In this document: positions 28,764 through 37,906 of the stretch, one piece after another | Numbering within the stretch: the stretch's first letter is position 1 | Layout of the letters: each line of letters opens with the position of its first letter | Assembly: GCA_025765595.1 (NCBI GenBank) | Contig: JAIVFH010000260.1 | Coordinates: forward strand, 1 to 37,906 | DNA length: 37,906 bases | Direction of reading: 5' to 3' | DNA from: Obelidium mucronatum | Taxonomy: Eukaryota > Chytridiomycota > Chytridiomycetes > Chytridiales > Chytriomycetaceae | The notes under the pieces: model-generated | Seen by the model: the letters and a program-made list of their open reading frames with translations, nothing else | Told to the model about the DNA's origin: nothing | Databases searched by the model: none | Position numbers and translations under genes: made by a program

Positions 28764-29719
28764 ATTTTGTTGTTCTTTTTGATCGATTTGTATGCAATCC
28801 AAAACTGAATCGGCAATATAAATTTGATTTGAAATCATATAAACGTGTCCCGAGATCTATTTTATTATTCTATTTACCAAAAAAAAAAAATCGTGATAAA
28901 CTTCAAATACGTTGGCTGATTTTCGAGAATGAGATTGAGCAACAGCAGACGATGCCACAGATAGAAGAACCAAGAACAGAAGGCGGTCTGGCGTCGCCAG
29001 TGCGGACTCCGCCCGCTTGCGTGGCTCTGCCGTCGGCAAACTGGGCGCATTGCGCGTTGAATCCCAGGAAAACATCCACACTGCACACTCCGCAATCCCG
29101 GCAGCTCCTTTGAGCAATAAACCCATATGGAGTTCAAGACATGGAATTCAGTTTTACTTCATGTTCCAGGAATAACCGACGTGTTTGTCACTATGGACAC
29201 GTCCATTTATTGGTCCAAGCGAAAAAAAACTGGGTTGCGAACTATGTGTTGTTGGAAGAAAAAGGCTTGGGGCTTGGGTGGGTGAAAGAGGGGAACATTG
29301 ATCCAAGCAGGAGCCCATACTCTTTCTTCGTTTTTTTGTTTGTTCCTTACTACTTTTTCGTAGCGGAAGGGAATGCCAACGTTTAAGAGATTCATTGGAT
29401 TCTCCTTCTTCGCGCGATTGTTCGCCAAATTTCGCCAAATTCTTCTTCTTCATCAGATTCTTTTTTGGCAGAACTTTGGCGGTGAGCGAATCACAAGGGT
29501 ACTCTTTTTGAATGGATCGTCGGGGATGCTTTTGGATTATCCTGGACCTCTCACACCAACCCGGACATGATTCTCGTTGATGTGGTTCTCATCAACGCGG
29601 TTCTCGTCTCGGTAAAAGAAAGGCGTTCGAAACGGGGGGGAGAACGCTTCAATCCACCTTACATGTTATCACTCATGTTTTTCTGTTCTGCTTCGGGTCC
29701 ATCTGACTGCAAATAATCA
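28764..29719. other. intergenic region, no supported gene
   Basis: Almost 1 kb. A GC-rich patch at 28975-29110 has an open minus-strand frame with clustered Cys (CRDCGVCSVDVFLGFNAQC), which may be chance or an orphan exon. The rest is T-rich or low complexity, with short TTCTCGT/GTTGATG-type near-repeats near 29570-29610. I name no gene. Confidence 0.35.
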
Positions 29720-30586
29720 TCAAAGTTTTCCCAGCCGAAGTTTAGAAGCAGTCAGGCTCAGTATTGCTTGCTCTGTCTTGTGAAACAAGGCAATAAATTG
29801 ATCGATGACAGCACAGGTCCTGTGCTGCGCCGCTCTGCAGTCCACTAGTTGCTGGAGTGCGGGGACACCCTGAAACGCACAGTCTTTGATACCACACCAC
29901 GGCATCAGGTCCACGAGCAAAGGCGAAATCTGGACATGCAGATCAGTCGAGTGGACGCCAAAAATCTCCGCAGCAACGCTTGCCCGAGCCACCAGCTGCT
30001 CAACTTTCGTTGATGTACAGGAGGAGGATTTTGGCATACCACCTTTCGCCAACTCACAAACAGCCACACCAACTGCCTTTTCCACAAGGTCCAGCATGGA
30101 TATTGACTGCTCGGTCGCGAATGCCGCCTGCGCTTCGCTGATCACGAGGGCGTCCCAAACCCTCGCGTCGTGCGCCATTTGGCGCTGGAAACGGCTTCTG
30201 CAGCCGTGGAGGAGGTTCAACCCCTTCTCGCTGCATTCGCGCAGCAGGTGGTTGTCCTCAACGAGCTGCGCAACCTTTGTGTCAGATTCGGCCAGTTGTG
30301 CGTCCAGCACCTCGACTCGGCGTTCAAGACGCGCACGGACTTCGTCCGACTGAGACGTAGAACGAGCGGCTTGGTTTGAAGCCAGTTTCTTGATTTTCAG
30401 TGGCGCTGGCACAGACTGCTTTGCTGGGGCGGCGACGCGAATACTGCTCTGGAGGGGAATCCTGAAAGGCGGAGTCATGGATAAATAGATCGCTTTTGAT
30501 TTAATTTTCCTTACTGGTTGAGGGCTGGCCTTTGGTTTGGAAGACAGTGGTGACTCCTTCAACTTTAAGGGCTTCGTTGCCGTCAA
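29720..30586 (-). CDS. hypothetical coiled-coil protein, 5' end uncertain
   Basis: About 288 codons are open and end at 29720 (..SLTASKLRLGKL). The N-terminal part is Lys/Pro/Ser-rich and basic (KLKESPLSSKPKASPQP), then comes a predicted coiled coil (RLERRVEVLDAQLAESDTKV), then mostly helical sequence with scattered Cys (MPWCGIKDCAFQGV). There is no ATG at the beginning of the frame. A neighbouring frame (ATG at 30741, MHISRAPDNDSTYLTTILLS..) looks coding and may be a first exon, but I could not find a donor/acceptor pair that clearly closes the phase. A possible 53-nt intron (GTAAGG..TTTCAG) lies near 30510-30460. Family and function are not recognised. Confidence 0.5.
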   Translation of the reverse strand: MTATKPLKLKESPLSSKPKASPQPVRKIKSKAIYLSMTPPFRIPLQSSIRVAAPAKQSVPAPLKIKKLASNQAARSTSQSDEVRARLERRVEVLDAQLAESDTKVAQLVEDNHLLRECSEKGLNLLHGCRSRFQRQMAHDARVWDALVISEAQAAFATEQSISMLDLVEKAVGVAVCELAKGGMPKSSSCTSTKVEQLVARASVAAEIFGVHSTDLHVQISPLLVDLMPWCGIKDCAFQGVPALQQLVDCRAAQHRTCAVIDQFIALFHKTEQAILSLTASKLRLGKL

Positions 30587-30847
30587 CCAACCGACCCATT
30601 CATTTTCAACACAGCGTCTTTAAAGTGTACCACTTTCGGATTATCAGCAACCAGTGGTATTTGTCTTTTTGATTTCGATATCGACAAGAGAATCGTTGTC
30701 AAATAAGTTGAATCATTGTCAGGGGCTCTTGATATATGCATAGTTCTCCACCAACAAACAAAAGCAGACAGTGCCGGACATGTTAAATTTCAGTTCAAGC
30801 AAGAGCAATATTATTCGTAATCTCGTAGTACTTGCAAAATGTATACG

Positions 30848-31770
30848 TCAAGTCACCCATTCAGTTGTATTAGAAACTACCCGTTTTCTTCCATCCTTCA
30901 GATACCGCAACGTCAAGCTAATGCGCCGGTAGTTTGCGTCTCTCAAAATAGGCTTTTCAGTGCTTTCCGGAAGTTGGACAGACTTTGTCTTTGTGATTCC
31001 ATGCATCCATTTATACCGAGAATCCCCAGAAAGAATCAAAACACTTCGCGGTTCCAATAGAATTCGCATCGGAGTTTGTAAATCAGTTGCATTTTCTTCA
31101 TGATTGTTGAGGATTGGCTTGAGATCCATCCACACTGGATTCACGAGCGATATTGTATAAATATAGTGGCCAAATGCATCTGGGTCTTCCAAATGGCAAG
31201 AGAGGCCAGTGCTCCCAATGTATTCGTTCACAAGAAGTTGGGTTGGTGGGATCTCTGGATCGTACAAATGGCGCGTTGTGGAGAGAACGTGGTCAATCAG
31301 CCATTGCACTTTTCCGAGTGGATTTATTGCCGGTGCATTGGGTTGTAGAGTTGAGACGTCGTGTGTGGTGTGGTAGTAAACCTTCAAGAGACAATGTCAC
31401 CATTTGCAAAGAAGATGATCGATGCAAAGAGCGCCAAACTCACTTCTCCGTGAAACTGAAGCCGTCTTCGAATACTCAGCGAGTCGTAAGGAGCTTCTTG
31501 AATCGTGTTGAGGATTTTCGTTTCTTGCAAGGCTGTCAAACAGTTGGGAAGATACCACAACCCAGAGGGAAGGCTGGGAGCCTGACTCGCGCTGCTTCCA
31601 TTCTTGATGAATAGATTTCCGACTCTTTGAATTGGTGCATTCCACAGTGTTGAGCCCACGTCTGGTTTTGCTATTCGCTGTTGTATCTTTGTCGACAGCA
31701 AGCGATGGAAGCATAGGAACTTCCTCGGTTTTGATGGTACGATAAAGCTGAAGGTGCATCTTGAATTCAT
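30848..31770 (-). CDS. AlkB-like Fe(II)/2-oxoglutarate dioxygenase
   Basis: Exons 31770-31444 and 31381-30848 give 286 residues across a 62-nt intron. The N-terminal half holds GLWYLPNCLTALQETKILNT, typical of the start of AlkB-like folds. The second half has the catalytic core: LLVNEYIGSTGLSCHLEDPD (first Fe-binding His with an acidic partner), YIYTISLVNP, SVLILSGDSRYKWMHGI (second His), and RRISLTLR (the Arg pair that binds 2-oxoglutarate). AlkB relatives demethylate nucleic acids or proteins; the substrate here cannot be told. The acidic Fe ligand appears to be Glu (HLE) rather than the usual Asp (HxD). The N terminus (SKPRKFLCFHRLLSTKIQQR) could be a mitochondrial presequence. Confidence 0.8.
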
Positions 31771-31899
31771 TTGAATTCGGCCCTCGCTTCCCCTTTTTTG
31801 ATGTGATTTATTTTCGGGTTTCCCAAAACCTGCACAAATCAGTGCAGTTGGATTAGACGAATATTAAAATAGATAATAATATAGTACGATCTTCATTTT

Positions 31900-33206
31900 T
31901 CATCCCAAAATATCGTGAAAGGGGCGTAAAGGCATCTTCAAGCCAGGGAGCAAAGGGCCAGACACAACGATTGCCTCCACAAACTTTGAAGACTCCATCT
32001 TGGGAGGCTTCGCAGTCATAACCGCCTTTAAAAGAGCTTGCAGATTTTCTAATTAAAATATAAACAATAAAAAACTCGCATCAGCTGTGGAACAAACGTT
32101 ATCATCATTTGTTTTGTTCAACCTTGGATCTCTTGGTCATTCCATTCAGACTTGCAGATATCCATATGAACGATTCCTTGAGCATCAGCAGAGAATTTGC
32201 TTACTGACTTGATGGAGTTGATCATACCCGCAATATCATCCGACACAGTTCCTGAAAAAAAAGTCAACAAGGGGATGCAATGAGAATGTGAGATGAAAAA
32301 TATTAAATTACCTCGTCCCGGACTCGGCATTAGACCTAAACATCAAAAAACTGCTCAGTTACTACAACCCTTTTCCGGTGGGAAAAAAAAAAAATTACCC
32401 TTTGGCCCAAGAATCTTCGCAATCTTGAGAACCTTGGGAAACATTTCCTTTGTTGCAAGGCACCGGTCGAATTCAAGTTCGCCCTTTTCAATCTATTCGG
32501 GATGGCAAGTTGGAATCAGCCTCACAGAAAGAAAAACCTCCCGCGCGTTTCGCGCGGATTTATTTACCTTTTCCAACAACTCTTCACCGCCAACAATTTG
32601 AGCGCCTAGTTTCGTTGCTTCTTCGGCATGTACCCCCTGTTGGTAAGAAAAACAGAAAAACGTCCAATGATAAGAATTCTTTGTTTGAAACCCTCTCTAG
32701 ACAGGTTCAATAGGCAGATTAAATGGCTCACAGTTGCAAAGACAAGAAGCTTCTCAGATAATCCAGAATCTGAAGAATCCGAAGCAATTGGATGTGGCAG
32801 AGAGACATCGCCACGAATTGGTTTCATTCCTTCTTCAGGCTTCGGAACAATAATATGCGCAGTCAGAGTCTTGTTGTCGTTCATTGTATATAGCTAGCAT
32901 GCAATCCCCAAGTCAGTTTTGGCGTTGAGCGAAGAGCAATGAAGAAACAGATATGTACCCTCAAGGCATTCAAGGCATCCGATACAGACACATTTGACTG
33001 ATTTTCAACGTCTCTCAGCAGCTTCTTTTGTTTGTTGTATAGCTTTCGATCATAGGCTCTGACGGTAGAGAGTCGCAGGGGGTTTGCGGTGGCGCTCAGC
33101 AGCTGGATCTTAAGAGACAGATTAATTCAACGGCTTCTCCGCTCATTAAAAGCAAGCGAACCGGTGCGGATTTGACGTTTGAGCGAAGAAGGATTTGCGA
33201 AAACAT
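31900..33206 (-). CDS. MRPL1: mitochondrial ribosomal protein L1 (uL1m)
   Basis: Eight exons (33206-33162, 33108-32959, 32893-32732, 32636-32568, 32492-32399, 32335-32312, 32251-32123, 32048-31900) give 273 residues, all phases closing. The start MFSQILLRSNVKSAP looks like a presequence. Conserved L1 blocks: RGDVSLPHP, EEATKLGAQIVGGEELLEKI, FDRCLATKEMFPKVLKIAKI, LGPKGLMPSPGRGTV, and ENLQALLKAVMTAKPPK. uL1 forms the L1 stalk near the ribosomal exit site. Exon 6 is only 24 nt and encodes most of the GLMPSPGRG loop. The first intron (33161-33109) has a GTTCGC donor, the weakest splice call. The intron 32567-32493 carries a perfect GC hairpin. Divergent from PEX6. Confidence 0.92.
32541..32557. 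repeat. single GC hairpin in an MRPL1 intron
   Basis: CCGCGCG-TTT-CGCGCGG is a perfect 7-bp stem with a 3-nt loop, inside the MRPL1 intron 32567-32493. On the sense strand it is followed four bases later by TTTTT. It has the same architecture as the OMA1 elements but a different stem sequence. Confidence 0.75.
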
Positions 33207-33259
33207 TTTTATTCAAAGAAAAAATAAATAAAAAAAATAGAATAATTCACAAAAGTCTA
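33207..33259. promoter_or_regulatory. 53-bp divergent start region, MRPL1 / PEX6
   Basis: Only 53 bp separate the two start codons. The sequence is nearly pure A/T (AAAAAATAAATAAAAAAAA-like). Any promoter must be shared, or must reach into one of the coding regions. No factor site is recognised. Confidence 0.55.
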
Positions 33260-36958
<3,699 letters not shown>

Positions 36959-37015
36959 CAGTTTGTGTATACATAGAGAAACGTAATATACATTCATATA
37001 TCACTTGATTTATTG

Positions 37016-37906
37016 CTATTCTTTGACAGCAACATCTTGCACAATAACGGGAGCTGGAGCTCGAGATATTGCGATGGACGAGTAGTTGTTCTTAGTGATA
37101 CCCTGCTTACAGCAGCCTTGCTGGCAATGCCAATCCCTTGAGGTGCAAAACTTGTCGTCAAACAATTGAATCACATGAATATGAAGCAACTCTTTAAATA
37201 TCATAAAGTCCCCATTGCATCGTTTGAAGAGAACAGAAACAAGAGGGTCGTTATTTCGAATAGATTTTAGCAGCACTCGGGCATCAGTTTCACTGATGAT
37301 ACCTGCCGATTTTGCTTTCAGAAGGATGGGTTCCAGCTTTCGCATGTATGTCTGGGTTTTATGGGTTCAATTTTATTTGTCCAAAGAAGAATCACTCACC
37401 AGTGAGACGTTATCCCAGCTCTTTACCTTTGAAGCAAGAGAGTTCCTCTGCTGAATGCTCTCAGGCTTTAGGACACCTCCTCCGTCACCTGGAGTAACTT
37501 GGTCAAGTTCCTTCATACTCCCTTCCAAATCACATAAGTCTCTTTCAGAATCCTTGACGAAAGCCGAAAAGAATTCCGCTATTTCCTTTTTTTGTCTCTC
37601 CTTCTCAGCATGAGACAACTCATTTTCGAATTGCCGTGAGGCATAGAAACAGCCAAGAAGAACAAAAAGAACCATGCAAATGAATAGCGTCAAGATTAAG
37701 GGCTCCTTTATAATTGTGCGGCGAGCATATTGATTTTCTTGCACTGCTATTTCCAAGCCAAAAAGTACAAGCGATATAATACAGCAAAAAATGTAGGAAC
37801 TGCCTCGAAGCTGATCATACCAAGCGTAGTTTAGGTCGCCATATCAAAACAAGGAGACCAAGGCAGATCTCAAGACCCGCTTTAATAATGAGAAACAGTT
37901 TTGGAG
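37016..37906 (-). CDS. multi-pass membrane protein with cytoplasmic tail (partial, 5' end outside)
   Basis: The last exon is 37351-37016 and the preceding one ends at 37400 (phase 0, 49-nt intron). The readable part includes a span (EPLILTLFICMVLFVLLGCF), then a charged stretch (RQFENELSHAEKERQKKEIA), an acidic linker (DLCDLEGSMKELDQVTPGD), and a C-terminal domain (RKLEPILLKAKSAGIISETD, FKRCNGDFMIFKELLHIHVI) ending VIVQDVAVKE. Further upstream, hydrophobic coding-like sequence in two frames (SYIFCCIISLVLFGLEI and AGLEICLGLLVLIW) indicates more spans and at least one more intron. I could not fix that junction. The architecture, several spans plus a helical cytoplasmic tail, could fit a receptor-like protein, but no family is recognised. 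Confidence 0.55.

Noticed and set aside
28903..29126. Cys-rich minus-strand frame as a small secreted protein
   Set aside because: Three overlapping frames are open in this GC-rich patch and none has a convincing signal peptide or family motif.

Overview
This is nuclear DNA from a compact eukaryotic genome, most likely an early-diverging zoosporic (chytrid-like) fungus. Genes are split by many short GT-AG introns, mostly about 50-120 nt. The gene set is eukaryotic: OMA1, PEX6, an ARID2/RSC9-type remodeller subunit, mitochondrial ribosomal protein L1, CCDC25 and an ACADSB-type acyl-CoA dehydrogenase. An LRRC34-like protein (a family I associate with flagellated lineages), a MASE1-type histidine kinase, plant-like LRR transmembrane proteins and expanded 'DPSADDN' ankyrin repeats fit a chytrid best. 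The taxonomic placement is inference.

Left part (1-14.5 kb): the 3' end of an unknown gene and a small four-exon membrane protein lie on the + strand. They converge on a MASE1 histidine-kinase-like gene that has lost its phospho-acceptor His and G1 box. That gene is divergent from CCDC25. Intergenic DNA follows, with a 220-bp GC-rich tandem repeat at 6.4-7.0 kb. Three minus-strand genes are then packed almost end to end: ARID2/RSC9 (14452-11351), OMA1 (11323-8975) and LRRC34-like (8904-7110). The OMA1 gene is interrupted, just after its last zinc-ligand motif, by a 939-nt intron filled with a minisatellite of GC-rich perfect hairpins with 3-nt loops, separated by A-runs.

Middle (14.5-25.8 kb): a gene-poor stretch. 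It holds an RCC1-like gene whose promoter and first two exons are tandemly duplicated, an LRR transmembrane protein, a decayed ankyrin copy, an intact ankyrin protein, and a second related gene broken by one frameshift in a T6 run.

Right part (25.8-37.9 kb): dense housekeeping genes. These are ACADSB-like (three single-base insertions in one exon), an SRPBCC protein, a hypothetical coiled-coil protein, an AlkB-like dioxygenase, MRPL1, PEX6 and a partial multi-pass membrane protein. MRPL1 and PEX6 are divergent with only 53 bp between start codons. Single GC hairpins related to the OMA1 minisatellite sit in introns of ACADSB and MRPL1, which suggests a dispersed family of small palindromic elements. 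This is the most unusual signal in the window. The genes do not form one pathway, although OMA1, MRPL1 and ACADSB are all mitochondrial and PEX6 is peroxisomal.
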